Source: Ficedula albicollis (lineage: Eukaryota > Chordata > Aves > Passeriformes > Muscicapidae). Taken from it: a stretch of DNA of 64,000 bases. Numbering within the stretch: the stretch's first letter is position 1; every line of letters begins with the position of its first letter. Under the pieces are notes generated by a model. The model was not told the origin of the DNA and did no database searches. It was given only the letters and a program-made list of their open reading frames with translations. Where the stretch lies: the NCBI RefSeq assembly GCF_000247815.1, contig NC_021677.1, positions 47,218,864-47,282,863 on the forward strand, given 5' to 3'. Made by a program: the position numbers and the translations under genes. Shown piece after piece: positions 1 through 11,832 of the stretch.

Positions 1-1567
1 GCTTTATAATTTTGCAATTATAAGGGCACAGGACACAATAGTAGATTAACCTAAAAGGCTTGAGTTTCAACATACTAATAAAATATCTACCCTTCCTTTT
101 GCTTAACTTCAAGTTCTATTTAATTGGCCCTGCTCAGCAAGAAGAGTGACAAGTTACATGATTTTTCTTTCCTTTGTAAGATGACAGAACTGGCCATTAG
201 CACATGTGGGGGTAAGGGATGTGTTTGTGACCTACGCAACAACACGAACACCTCTTAAACTGGGTTCTTCTGAACAAAGTCACAATAAGGAATTTCAAAG
301 ACCTAAAGGCTCTAACAAGAAATATACAACAAGCAACAGTCACCAGGCAGGATGGAAGTTAAGACAGCGTTCAGGGTACTGGCAACTGACTTAACTACAC
401 ATTCAGCACAATCTTTCTCCTATGGAAAATCCCACTGCTGATATTGCCTTGTAAATAATCACAAATCACTATATGAACATATTACTGAATTTAGTTGTTT
501 ATCACTATGGTCTCCTGGAAAGTATATGCTTGAAGTTAGAGAGCTGAAAGATGACATTATGAAAATGTAGAAAAATTTTTGGTCTGGAAGACATCTCTTC
601 TAGTAGAACACTTAAAAGCTCAATATCATGCATCCTACAAAGCTTAAAAACTAACTTGATTGCAACCAGAAAGAATTGATGGTATAAAGTTCCTTCATCT
701 AGATGAAGCTACCCTAAGAAATGGAAAGCCCACTATATATAAATTCAATAAAAACACGAGCCCTTTTCAGTTAAGAACGTGACTTGGCACTAGAACAGTT
801 TAACAAGAATGAGACAGACTTTTGATAATTTAGTATTCTTATATAACAACCAACTACTTAGATGAAGCTACTCTAAGAAATGGAAAGCCCACTATATATA
901 AATTCAATAAAAACACGAGCCCTTTTCAGTTAAGAACGTGACTTGGCACTAGAACAGTTTAACAAGAATGAGACAGACTTTTGATAATTTAGTATTCTTA
1001 TATAACAACCAACTACTTCTGTAAGTTATCAGCTATAGTTAAACCAGAAGGCAGTATTAAGATATTGGTGGGTGAACATCATTTCCACAGTTAGAATAAT
1101 TTCTCAATTTCTGATTTAATCTACAACAGCTCAATCTTTTGATTACTAGAGCAATCAAAATCAGCTCAAAGAGAATGAAGCCCTAAAAAAATTAAATGCC
1201 TATTATATAACTGAACAGAATGTTTTAACATTTCTGAATATGTATTTGTTATAATATTTCAAATTATAAAAGTTACAGACTATGAGTTGCAGGGTAGGTA
1301 TCTTCTGCTCACTAAACTGTAAGAGCTTCTTAAAGTCTATGTTTTCCACTGTGCTTTGCATGACAAGAATAAGAAGAAATGAGATGTTCTAATAATTTCC
1401 TGATAAGATCCTGCTGCAGCTGTGTATCTAGAATATCTGTATTCTAAAATAAGTATTATTTATTATAACAGGTCTTCAAAAGACGATTTTTTTTCACATT
1501 CAGAAGAGACACTACATATCCGTATGAAATATATGACACAGATGGATATTCACTACAATCAACAAAC
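1..1567 (-). other. TTC7B intron 9 (5' part)
   Basis: No coding exon could be read here on either strand. The sequence is AT-rich and unremarkable apart from a two-copy direct tandem repeat of period 159 (701-1018). The short ORFs present have no recognisable similarity or splice structure. Confidence 0.8.
701..1018. repeat. Direct tandem duplication, 2 x 159 bp
   Basis: The unit starting AGATGAAGCTACCCTAAGAA at 701 is repeated from 860, ending both times in CAACCAACTACTT. I see a single substitution (ACCCT versus ACTCT) over the pair. The near-identity suggests a recent duplication or an assembly duplication. It lies wholly inside TTC7B intron 9. Confidence 0.93.
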
Positions 1568-1705
1568 CTCTGAAAGCATTTCATATTGGCCTCTTCTTCC
1601 CAAGGCTATTGTAAGTAAATCGTAGACTACAGATGCACTTTGCAAACTGATGATGCGATCATTCTTGTGTTCTGGTATTCTGCTCAGTACAGCATCACGG
1701 TTAGC
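1568..1705 (-). CDS. TTC7B: TTC7B coding exon 9 (last exon in window)
   Basis: The minus strand has an acceptor ending GTTTCAG, then exactly 46 codons, [46 protein letters not shown], then GAG|GTTTGT. It is phase 0 at both ends, 138 nt. The [22 protein letters not shown] helices are a canonical TPR hairpin just before the central and C-terminal TPR array of TTC7B, about residues 339-384. The donor GTTTGT is weaker than the others in this gene, but no better in-frame donor is nearby and the residues continue to match up to it. The following exons, encoding the remaining ~460 residues, lie beyond the left edge of the window. Confidence 0.94.
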
Positions 1706-3324
1706 CTGAAACACACCACAAAGAAAGAAACCAAGTCAACCATTATAATTCAAGCCATATTTTCACTCAAGTAACTACCACTCCACTCAACCTCACAGTC
1801 AGTAGTTGCTATAAGGGATACAAAGAGATTTGATACTAATTTATAGATAGAAAGAATTACCAATTTTATATATTAGTGGCAGATTGATGTTTCTACATAG
1901 ACCTATTTTTAATAACTTAATTCTAATTCTATAATCTAACTAATGTATCTAAAATTACTGAAGAGTTCTCAGAAAAAAAGAAGGTATATTTTCAATACAA
2001 TGGATATTCATTTACTAAAATTTCTTTTTATTTTTTGTGTGCAAGTAAAACATTAAAAGGATCTTCAAATCCTCTATTCCAGCATTCGTAAAATAAGGCA
2101 ATCAACTTCTTTTCTCTTCACAACATTATGACACTATCAGCTCATTTGTGAATGGTAACATGCCCAGGATAATCCACAATCACCTTCAGGAGTTACTGCT
2201 GAGAAGTGAAAACTCATCCTATTTCTGGGCACAACTTTGGAATCAGGCCATGTTTGCAGTAAGGATTTGTACTTTCAAACCTGTTTTGTGAAAGGCCCAT
2301 TGCAAACCTAATTCCTTAAGTAACATACTCCTTTTGGGAAGGAAGAAAGCTGAGCTAGAAATGGATTTAAATTAATTGACCATGTTCACAGAGAAATCAT
2401 GTTCAAGAGCAAAGAACAAAATTCAAGTCTCAGAGCAGTTACTACCTCACTGAACTACCCTGTGCTTCTCCCACTTTACCATCAAGCTTCTGAAAACACA
2501 TTATCTTGCTATCCTATCTATTTCTAGTTTTCTTGCTGTTTAATATTCCCATTGGTACAAATGCTAGTGTATCTGGTAGTCTGCAATCAGAAGTCCAAGA
2601 TACTTCTCTCTCCTCATCCCCCTCTTTATTTTTAATTTCACAGGGCATGGCCCCCTTAGTACATTTACTTAAAAATACTAGGCAGTTAATTTCCCCTTCT
2701 TTCAAATGCAAAAAATGACACATGATAAGGAATAATAAATTTTTTCTCCACTTTAACAGGGTAACATTTTAAGCTCTGAACAAACCCAATACATCTTTAA
2801 AATCAGAATAATTAAATATTGAAAAATTTTCAAATATATACATGGAGTGTGAAATGCACAGACATCTCAGGAATTATTACTGAATTATTCACACCTTGGT
2901 TTGAAACAACCACACATGCACACATACACCCTCAAACAGATATTTTGCTTTCTTTTGATCAAGAAGTCTTTGGCTTTTACTTTTTACACTGCATAAATAT
3001 TTAGTCAACTTCAAGAACTTCTTTTTAACTCTACCTCTAATCACTATTTGACACAGCTCCTTGCAAGTTTTGAACAAGCTGAGAACCAGCACTTCTTGTG
3101 AAACAGTGGTTGACCACACCAAAGCACAAGGATGTCTCATAATTATTACAGATATCTTGTGTATTTGAACAATCATTTTCTTGATAATTATAAAACAGAA
3201 AGTACGTAGGAACTTAAGTGCTCGGTATTTCAGAACTGCCATGGTCTCAGACACTTTAAGGCGACAGTTAAACTGCAATGTGTCATCCGGCCACACTTAC
3301 TCACTTTAAGCCTGTTACACTTGA

Positions 3325-4338
3325 GCAGTGTAACTCAGTGCAGCCTCAGCCACTTTTCCACTGGTTAAGAATCCCACACAAAGCTGAGCCCAGGAAGTGG
3401 TGATCAGTGACACAAAGTCTAGCAGGAGGCCAGTAACTAATGGTGTGTCCCAGAGACTGACACTAGGTCTGATCCCGTTCATGATCTGGATGTACCCCAA
3501 GCCTGTTTGCTGAACTGATATGCCAAAGGGCTGTGCTGCCATCCAGAGGGACCTCAACAGGCTGGAGGAATGAGCTGACAGGAAATTCAGCAAAGCCTCC
3601 AGCAAAGTCCTGTGCCTGGGAGGGAACAAATCCAGTCACCACACATGCTGGGGACCCCCCCCCCAGTTCAAAGGCAGCTTGACAGGAAAGCACCTGGGGG
3701 TCCTGGTGGACACCCAAGGTGAGCAGAAGCCAGCAAAGTGCCTCAGCTGAAAAAAAGGCTATTGATAGCCCAGGCTGCATCAGCAGGAGAGTTGTCAGCA
3801 GGTCAAGGATAGTGATCGTTCCCCTCTGTTCAGCACTGGTGAGGCCACACCTGCAGTAGTGGGTCCACTTCTGGACTCCTCAGTACAAGAGACATGGAGC
3901 TACTGGAGAGAGTCCAATAAATGCCCACCAGAACATATTAGACACCAGAGTATCTCTTTTATGAGTAAAGGGTGAGAGAGCTGACTCTTCACCTGAAAAG
4001 ACAATACTCAGGAAGGGAGCATGTTAGAAATATCTGAAGGGAGGATACAAGGAAGAGGGAGCCAGGCTCTTTCCAGTGGTGTCCAGTGACAGGACTAGAG
4101 ACAATGGGCATGAGCTAAAACACTGAAGGTCCATTCTAAGGATCAGGAACCTTTTTTTTTTGCTGTAAGAGTTAATGAGCAGTGGGACAGACTGGGAGGC
4201 TGTGGAATCTCTCTCCTTTGAAGCACTCGAAAGTTGTCTGGACAGAGATGCAGCCTACTCCAGATGGCCCTGCATGAGCAAGAGTGCCAGACAAAGTGAC
4301 CTCCAGAAGTCCCTTCCAAACAATCATTCTGTGATTCT
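3325..4338 (+). mobile_element. CR1 LINE, 5'-truncated, degenerate
   Basis: The plus strand reads through hallmark CR1 sequence. TCCCAGAGACTGACACTAGG and TCATGATCTGGATG come from the reverse-transcriptase end. GGCCACACCTGCAGTAGTG, TGGACTCCTCAGTACAAGA and ATGGAGCTACTGGAGAGAGT follow. The 3' end is AAGTCCCTTCCAAAC...CATTCTGTGATTCTG, the typical avian CR1 terminus. The element is 5'-truncated, has several indels and no intact ORF. It is inserted in sense on the plus strand, antisense to TTC7B. Confidence 0.9.
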
Positions 4339-4397
4339 GATACCACAGCTCAGCTGATATGCAGCAACGCATACGTGCAGTGTAACAGGAAGATGTC

Positions 4398-4540
4398 AGA
4401 TCATAGAACCACAGGATGGTTTAGGTTGGAAGGGACCTTCTAAAACCCATCCTATCATGGGTGGGGACACTTTCCACTGGACCAGATTGCTCAGAGCCCT
4501 GTCCAATCCGGCCTTGATTGAGGTGTTTTCTTCTAATTCA
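4398..4540 (-). mobile_element. CR1 LINE 3'-end fragment
   Basis: On the plus strand this reads as the reverse complement of a CR1 3' end: ATCATAGAACCACAGGATGG, then TTAGGTTGGAAGGGACCTTC, then GGACACTTTCCACTGGACCA. Only about 140 bp remain. It sits about 60 bp from the 3' end of the plus-strand CR1, so two CR1 tails face each other here. Confidence 0.88.
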
Positions 4541-5295
4541 CAAACAGTGAAAGTAAGGGATCATAGTACTTTAATAACACAATAGCATATTAAAACACCA
4601 ACTGTTACTCAGTCTTCTCTAAGTGTTATTTCTTTCCCAAATATTGGTTTCAGAATCACAAATCATGCACAACTTCACAACTACTACAGTTAGAAAGTTA
4701 ACATGCACTGAAGCTGAAATACCAAGTCTCAACTCTCAGAAAGGTAAGTTTGTAATGATGAATATTTTTATGCTCAATCTTCCCCTTTCCCCCCCTCCAA
4801 AATTAATTTGAACAATTGACTTAGCCAAAGTAAGTCAATCATGTCAAAGATTTTATACACCCCCGAAACAAACTCTTTTGCCTGAAATAATCTGCAATAA
4901 TTACTGTAAAAAAATTGAAAGCTTGCTAAAGGTATAAGCTCTACAGTGACAGCATTTGATATAATTAGGCAGAGCTAATTCACAAAGGAAAAGCTGTAAG
5001 TAACCTGAAATGACACTTAACAAGGCAGTACTTTTAATTTGGTTTTTGGCTTCTTAATGATGATATTAAGGAACATGCAAACACAGCAATCAGTAGTCAG
5101 ATCTTGCAGAACTGGGCCTGCTTTCATTTTACACCAAGACCATAGTTCATATCAGAATTCCCTACATCTTCACTGCTGCTCAGGCACATTACAGAGACAC
5201 AGGCAGCACCTCACAGTGGTAAGTATATACTGCAGCAAAACCACCATATGATATGTGGAAATGTTTGCTCAGTTGATTTTCTGTATTATGAGAAT

Positions 5296-5324
5296 CAGAA
5301 TCTAGACAGAATTTCTAGATTCTG
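5296..5324. repeat. Inverted repeat, 11-bp perfect arms, 7-nt loop
   Basis: CAGAATCTAGA is followed after CAGAATT by its exact reverse complement TCTAGATTCTG. It is intronic; no function can be assigned. Confidence 0.9.
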
Positions 5325-6169
5325 TCATGAATATTGCCAGGCAAATCACTAGGAATGAAGAAAGCAGTTAGCACTACAATGTAAATATCTGCCACTTTAA
5401 AACAGTTAAACTAAGACAATGTTCACTAAAATGTTCTGATCCTATTTAATTGTAGCAAAACAGAAATTATGCCAAAACATGCAAGCACTTGAATCACCTG
5501 TAGAACTTAAAAGACTACATCTCATTGATGTGCAGTGAGACAAACTGCAGGATGCCTGACACTGTAGAAGTTTCAGCCCTCCAGTTAAAAAAACAGCGAA
5601 AGCTCCAGCATTTCATTTTATCTGAGAACATAAAACTGACATGGTATGAGAATGTCAGTACATGGCAGTTGATTGATGACTAGCAGAAAATATGGAAGGT
5701 TGATAAAGGGCACAGGTAGACCACTGAAAGGAAAAATTTATTGAGGAAATGGAGACATTTTAAAAAAATAATCCAGGAGCAAAGATTGAATGTCAGTACC
5801 ATCAAAAATTATTTACAAATTTGAGTGACTGAAGTTTAATGCACAATGGAAAGTACTTTTTGGTGATGTTGATCATGCTCTTCTAGTAGTTCTTTATTTG
5901 TTTTTTACAACTAAAATAACTTAGATTTTTTTGTCTGTCCAAATAGCAACCAACTGGTAGTTCATACTGGTAAGTGATGCCAAATGAAGGACCTGACTTG
6001 TTCACCTGCCTATGGCTTGAAGAAGGCTAGGTACAGCCAGTCCAAAGGAGAAAAACTCTGTTAACACTCATAGACTTCATCTTGCTGGCTTAGAGGAACA
6101 AAAATTTGAGTTTCAGAAATGACTGCCTACTTTCCCAACAGAAAACAAAGGACAAAGCAAAGGTATGGG

Positions 6170-6235
6170 GGAAAAAAAAAAGCCCTATTTTAATTTAAAA
6201 TTAAAAAAAAAAAAAGAGGGGGGGGAAAAAACAAA
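6170..6235. repeat. A/G-rich low-complexity tract
   Basis: Successive A runs, an AATTTAAAATTAAAA stretch, then A12, GAGGGGGGGG and A6. It lies 50-120 bp downstream, in transcript sense upstream... of nothing coding on the plus strand, and just left of exon 8 (6288-6351), so on the minus strand it follows the exon 8 donor. Simple low-complexity sequence. Confidence 0.8.
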
Positions 6236-6287
6236 ACAAGGAAAACACACACATACAGCAAATGCACATTCACTCTATTTTACCTAC

Positions 6288-6351
6288 CATAGATTCACTA
6301 ATAAGCAGCAACAGTAAGGCTTCTTCTGTATTTTCTTGAGGACAGAAGATG
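6288..6351 (-). CDS. TTC7B: TTC7B coding exon 8 (64-nt micro-sized exon)
   Basis: At only 64 nt this exon is invisible to ORF finding. It was located because the phase chain and the expected protein required an IFCPQENTEEALLLLLISES-like segment between exons 7 and 9. The minus strand reads a TTTGAACAG acceptor, one base completing the Asn codon, 21 codons (IFCPQENTEEALLLLLISES, M), then an ATG|GTAGGT donor. The CPQENTEEALLLLLISESM helix is essentially invariant in TTC7B from memory. It corresponds to about residues 317-338. It exits in phase 0. The acceptor has a weak pyrimidine tract. Confidence 0.94.
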
Positions 6352-8334
6352 CTGTTCAAAATGAGAATTTAATTATTTGCGCAGAACATATTGCTTTTAT
6401 GAATAGTTCACACACATATATATTAAAAGCATTGTAAAAATTGGAAAATGTCCAAAAAAGAAAACAGAAAGCAACTTGCATAGAAAAACCAATTGGTTAA
6501 AATGCATTTCTTTGCAATGCTCCATATTTGCATTTCAGAAAAGTTGGCTGAACACAATAAAAGAACAAAACTATCACAGCTGTCAGAGTTGAACTCAAAT
6601 ATCCCAAAATTGAACATAATTTGACAACTGTAAACACTAAACCCATATTTAATTAGCCTCTTTTGCTGTCTGAGCTGAATCTACATCACTGATTCAAGAG
6701 CTGGCAAGAGGAAACTCTCACACAAGAACAGGAGAACTTTTGTATTTTAGGCAATATGTGGAGATATACCTCTATCAGTCTTCCATGAGTTATGCTTGAG
6801 AATTTTTTCATGATGCATTCAATAGTCACGAGTATTTTTAAATAGATCCATGACAATCTCCACCCGTTTGCCATAACCACTCTTAGTTGCAAGCAGTAGA
6901 ACTATTTGCTTGTAATGAACTACACTTCCTTCTAACTTAGTGCTGAAGGGTTGCATAGGACTAGTTTTCAGACTTTAATGCTTTCTCTGAATACTGGATG
7001 CTTGCTGAACATTTCTATGCAGGTGGACAGACAACAGTAATCTGCATTGTGTACTGGCAGGAATTCATTCATCCATTCTCATACACACAAAAAAATCCCC
7101 CAAATCCGTGACTATGTTTAATCTCCAGATTTCTTCATCTAAACTATTTCTGAATTAGCACAAGTACTATTTCCTGTTAATCCAATTAGTTCCACAATTA
7201 CCTATTTAAATGCAGAAAATAATCTGTTGTTAATAATCTATTCCTATGGTCACAACAGCGTTCAAAGTACAATACATTATAGACAGGAAACAAAACTTAT
7301 CTGACATTAAGACATCTTTTCAGGTAATTTTAAAGCACTAGAAATATAAGCAGTAATTAAATGCCTGAAAGAAAATAGAAACTAAAAGACATCTGAATTC
7401 CTGGCAGTTTGAAAACAACATTGTGAACGTGGTAATTGTGGTAATATACAACAGCTAAGACCCCAGGGCAGCTGTTCTGTCATTGTATTTTTATTTATTA
7501 ATCAATTCAACTGCTCACCAGATTTTTAAGAGTATTCTAAACCTTAGAATACATTTTTATTATTACATAACAAAGAAATTTCAAAACACAGTTAGTCATG
7601 AATAAGAACCACCCACGATAAGGAATGAGGAGTAATGAGGAAGCATCAGAGTGCTCCTTATTTAACAATCCACTCCTTTATGCAGAATTTAACAACCTGG
7701 AAGAAGATTTAACCTGACCAACTGACAATGGCACCCAGACAGCAGAATAATGACTGGAAATAGCTGCTGGAGAAATTACTCTCTCAGAGAAAGAAGGGAT
7801 GCTGCCCCCAAGAGAAGTACTAAAAAGTCACTTATCAAAACAAAAACAAACATTATTTTCTCTTGCAATTTCAAACATATTTTGTAGATAGGCGGATGTT
7901 TATCTTAAACAAGATCTCTGTGCAGAAATTAGTGAGAAATTTCTTTGACCTGTCTAAGCAAAAAGCTCAGTTAAGTTGACTGAACTCAGACATTTTCTGT
8001 TTCTCCTGATAGATGCAGGCACATGAATAAAGTAATTTCAGTGTAACAGGGCAAAAGAGGCAACCAAAATAATGAAATGGCTATCAACCAAAGGCAAACC
8101 ATGAAAGTTATGCTGAGTTGAAGAACTGGTTACAGAAAACTGAACAGGCAATAACACAGAGATCTAAAAAATCATAAATGCTATTAGCGAAATTACACCC
8201 ATAAAAACACAATGCAGTTATCTAATGTCAGGCAACACACTTAGAAAAAAAAAGTGTATTGTAGGAGTGCATTGACTCAGAGCTGGTGGTCAGAAGAACA
8301 CCTAGGAAGAAATTTCCTAGATATCATTGTCTTT

Positions 8335-8402
8335 GATACTTGCTTTCAGTCACTGCTAGAGATGAGACACTTGGCTGGACATATTTTATGTGGTATGGTA
8401 CT
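8335..8402 (+). mobile_element. Possible ancient LINE (CR1/L3-like) tail
   Basis: The phrase CACTGCTAGAGATGAGACAC followed by TTGGCTGGACATATTTTATG resembles the 'agagatgggatactgggctggatgga' tail shared by old CR1/L3-type LINEs. Similarity is short and judged by eye, so this is tentative. Confidence 0.28.
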
Positions 8403-9464
8403 AACCAGCCTGACATGATGAAAGGACTCAATTATATGCTCTGGTGAAACAGTGGAACTCCTCACCTGCATGTGCTGAGAACAAGAGAACTAAACAACAA
8501 AGTCCCACTTGTGCAGGAAGCATGTTGCTATGAAGGATGAGTTGAGAATGGAGAACATAAGTTTGAAAGATGGAGCCTGAGAAATTTGCTGCAACTATTC
8601 TGGATGAAGGAAGGAGAATTGCTAGAAGTCTTTGAAGATAAAGTAGCCATTCTACTTAATAACAGTAAAGGCACCACAATTATGTGGGCTTGCTGCTGTG
8701 TAAAAGATTCATTAATGGAACTCTGCAACAAATACAGCTAAACAACTCAAATGGTGTCATATTGCAGGCATTTATGTTACAAAATAATAATACTGTGAAC
8801 ACTAAAACAAAACATCCCTCTATTACGTAAGTAAGGCAACCTCTATAATCAAGATACTAACTTATAAGAAAAATTTCAAATTCAAGGAAATACCTATCTG
8901 TATTTAATACTAACTCAAATGGTAATTAGTTTGGAAAAAAGGAGTTACAGCTTCAAGAAGCAAGAAACATACCATAGCTACTCTAGAATTCACCATGGGA
9001 TATACCAGACAAAACCAAACCAAAAAGTATCACTTACCTGATTGAAAGATTAAAACTGTACAGAAAGGTGACATCACAAAGAAACGCCAAAACTAATCTA
9101 AGATGATTAGCTAAAAGCTGCCCTGGGAAATAAACTACCTTTGAAACTGCTAGATAAATTTCTAGATATGTTTTCTTTTTCCATAATGCTTCCTGGACCA
9201 ACTTGAATCTCCATATTGTTGAATCTTTCCTTTCTATGGTAAAGCAGAACAGATGCCTAGAAACAGCACACAACTTATAAAATCCATGATATCTGATTTG
9301 CTACCCAGCTCATGTTTTCTTTTGTATCTCACATATAATATGAGACACGAGTCTATCACATACACCAGGATAGAAAAAAAAATATTTCTACAATTGAGAA
9401 CAAAAGGTCTAACATGCAGACATCCACCTGGAGAAGCATGTTTCTTCCTTAGTTCTCAAGGAAT

Positions 9465-9485
9465 TCTATCTATCTATCTATCTAT
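9465..9485. repeat. (CTAT)n microsatellite
   Basis: About five tandem CTAT units inside intron 7, 102 bp from exon 7. Confidence 0.9.
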
Positions 9486-9586
9486 AAGCTGCCAAATTCC
9501 TTCTAAATTTTCAAAAATGCAAACTAAATGCACGCTGGGTAACAACAGCAATTACAGAAATAAGAGAGGTATAAACTCAGCCATAC

Positions 9587-9759
9587 TTTTCTCCAGTGTA
9601 TACCCGTGGTCTTCTACTGAGTGCATAATTCTTAGTATTTGAACCTTTTCGAAGTGGATCATCAAGGGGTGATTGGTGAGGAGGATCTTCCAGTGGATTC
9701 CAGTAACTCTGTTCACACATACCTCGTAACAAAATTTCTGCAAGTTGTCTTGCTATTGT
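9587..9759 (-). CDS. TTC7B: TTC7B coding exon 7
   Basis: The minus strand has a TTTTACAG acceptor, then 57 codons: TIARQLAEILLRGMCEQSYW, NPLEDPPHQSPLDDPLRKGS, NTKNYALSRRPRVYTGE. Two further bases precede an AA|GTATGG donor. The helix ARQLAEILLRGMCEQSYWNPL is followed by a proline-rich, charged loop ending in the conserved RVYTGEN/IF junction. It corresponds to about residues 260-316. The loop is the most species-variable part of an otherwise highly conserved region. The last codon (Asn) is split with exon 8. Overlapping minus-strand frames with other starts and ends are read-through of this exon into the introns. Confidence 0.96.
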
Positions 9760-11753
9760 CTGTAAAAGCAAAAGATAAATATTTTCCCTAGAAATGCTGG
9801 ATACAAACTCTTAAAAAATGCTCAGACTTTTTCTAATGAAGACTACTTATATAGAATGTATTTTTTTATTCCACAACATCCAAAAAAACAGGCATGATGC
9901 TGTTTTAAAGGTAAAAGTACAATTATCTAAACACAAAGAAAAATAACGGCAATAGCAAACAATTTTTAAATTTTATCAGTTAAGTCCAGATACTTCTGAC
10001 TTCAGCTGCTGCTCCTAAGGTAATCTATAACCTAAGATACTCAATAACCTCTACTGCCTCTCTAGACCTAGAGCATCTATTTGCATGGGAGATACCACAG
10101 TGTGCAGTTGTCCAAACTGTAGCCTGCAAAGAAAACCATGGTGAAACACAGGATGATATTCCCTGAAGGAACTGCAGCCCAAAGGAGGGACTCCATGCTG
10201 GAGCAGGGGAAAAGTGCGAGGAGTAAGGAGCAGCAGAGAGGAACTCACCACAACCCTCCACCTCTCATGCACCACTCAGGGAATGGGAGGGTAGGGAGAG
10301 GAGGTACAAGAGTCAGAAGACTGAAGCTAAACCTGAGAAAATGGGGTGGAAGGAAGGTGTTTCAGTTTGTCTTTGTTTCTCACCATCCCACTCTTTTCTA
10401 GGTGACAATAAATTAATTTCCTCCAAGAAAAGCCTGTTTTGCCTGTGACAGTAAGTGGTAAGCAAACTCACTGCCTTTATCTCAGACCTGTCTCAGATCT
10501 TTTCCAGCTTATTTCCTCCCCATGTGTTAAGGAAGGGGAGTTTGAGGGCAACTGGGTGAGGATCTGGCAGCCAGATAAGGTCAACCCACCACAGACAGTT
10601 AAGGTCTGTGGGCTGAATGGGGCTTCTGAGGTGCCGGTGTTAGCTACTGTTAAAGCACAGCAAGAGTGAAACAAGGTTGAAAATCAGCATGAAAAAGTTT
10701 ATTTTGACCAACTATTATTGTCACCATATATTTAACTCTAGAAATACTTACATAAATATTATTTAACTAAATAATACTAATTGAAAGCTTTTAAATCATT
10801 CTATAATCCATAACTATCAGGTTAATCTCTTCATTAATGTTTCACGCACATGTATAGACCCTGCATGACTACGTATCATGATGATGAAAAAAAACCAAAG
10901 ATATTCTCCCAGGGCAGTAGAAAGAACGCAAGATCTAATTTGCATCAGAATTGGCAGCATTTCCCAGTAATTTTTCCCAAAAACAGATGTGTAATGTTTA
11001 AGTCACAGACAGCACAACATTATCTGCATCTTCCTCCTTAACTCCTATACCATAAGAAGCCCTTCATTTTTTCTATTAAAATTTGCAACATTATCCATCT
11101 CCATTGAAAGTCTATTATTAAGTAATTTTAATGTATTTACTAGGAAACAGTTATTGAATTAATTAAGAAATCACTTATCTTTCTTACTACCAGTTTGGAA
11201 GTTTTAAAAGCCCAGTATTAGAAAATGAATCTAGGATATTTTTGAAAATAATAACATGACAGTAAAAGATATAAGCCTCTACTTTTTATTATATAAAAGA
11301 TTCAAGCTTCTGACAACATAAGTATCAAATCTTCATGATTCTGCTTTTATGGTTTTCCTTTAAGAGGCTTTATAACTTCATAGCCTTCAACTTAATAGAA
11401 ACCACATAAAAACTGTGCACTCTGTTCTCACCCCCACTACCTTAAAAAACATGAAACTACATTGACTCATAAATAGGACAGTTATAATTAAAGTTGAAAG
11501 TATGGTCAATTGGAGATCATCCAGATTCTAATTGTAACCACAAACAAGAAAAACGAATGGGGGGAGACTGGGTACCAAACACTCCTTACTTTAATCATTC
11601 AGGAAATGTAACACTTATAAAGTGTTGGATAACAGGTCCTTATTAATGTGTTACACATCCAACTACTTGTGTCTAACTCATCCATTATATTTATGCTTTC
11701 CCTGCCTACTAAAATGCAGATGCTACATAGGAAAGTGATTTAATTTAACTTAC
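9760..11753 (-). other. TTC7B intron 6
   Basis: 2.0 kb. Most of its left part is a truncated ERVL-type LTR (about 10073-10593). The rest (10600-11750) is AT-rich with no feature that I can support. Confidence 0.85.
10073..10593 (+). mobile_element. ERVL-type solo LTR, 5'-truncated
   Basis: The plus strand carries the 3' part of a songbird ERVL-like LTR: CCTGAAGGAACTGCAGCCCA, ATGCTGGAGCAGGGGAAAAG, GACAATAAATTAATTTCCTC (AATAAA at 10407-10412), then GATAAGGTCAACCCACCACA as the terminal end. The same landmarks, reversed, occur in the LTR at 58110-59142. The 5' portion is missing or too diverged to recognise. No internal retroviral genes are adjacent, so it is a solo or partial LTR. It lies antisense to TTC7B. 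Family name is from memory; membership is certain only from the three-way similarity inside the window. Confidence 0.72.
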
Positions 11754-11832
11754 CATACGCAGGTTTTGTGTAGTTCTTGTTTCAACAGCTCTTAGTAACT
11801 CTCTAAATCGACCAACTCCTCTTGTCAAGTTC
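11754..11832 (-). CDS. TTC7B: TTC7B coding exon 6 (79-nt small exon)
   Basis: This very short exon is too small for ORF callers. The minus strand has an acceptor ending TATACAG, one base that completes a Gly codon, then 26 codons NLTRGVGRFRELLRAVETRT and TQNLRM, then a strong ATG|GTAAGT donor. The RGVGRFRELLRAVETRTTQNLRM block matches vertebrate TTC7B very closely by recall. It forms part of a helix in the alpha-solenoid, about residues 233-259. The residue before N is a Gly made across the splice junction with exon 5. It exits in phase 0. Confidence 0.95.

Larger units (their letters stand above)
1706..6287 (-). other. TTC7B intron 8
   Basis: 4.6 kb without readable exons. It holds a degenerate CR1 copy on the plus strand (3325-4338), a CR1 3'-end fragment on the minus strand (4398-4540), a hairpin (5296-5324) and an A/G-rich low-complexity tract (6170-6235). 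Open frames of up to 135 codons (for example 2889-3296 minus) show no recognisable domain. Confidence 0.85.
6352..9586 (-). other. TTC7B intron 7
   Basis: 3.2 kb with no readable exon. It holds a short CTAT microsatellite (9465-9485) and a possible relic LINE tail around 8340-8400. The remainder looks like unique AT-rich intron. Confidence 0.85.

Noticed and set aside
2889..3296. 135-codon minus-strand ORF
   Set aside because: Intronic, no recognisable motif, no splice signals in phase with neighbouring TTC7B exons.
3315..3780. 104-105 codon minus-strand ORFs
   Set aside because: Antisense shadows of a degenerate CR1 element.
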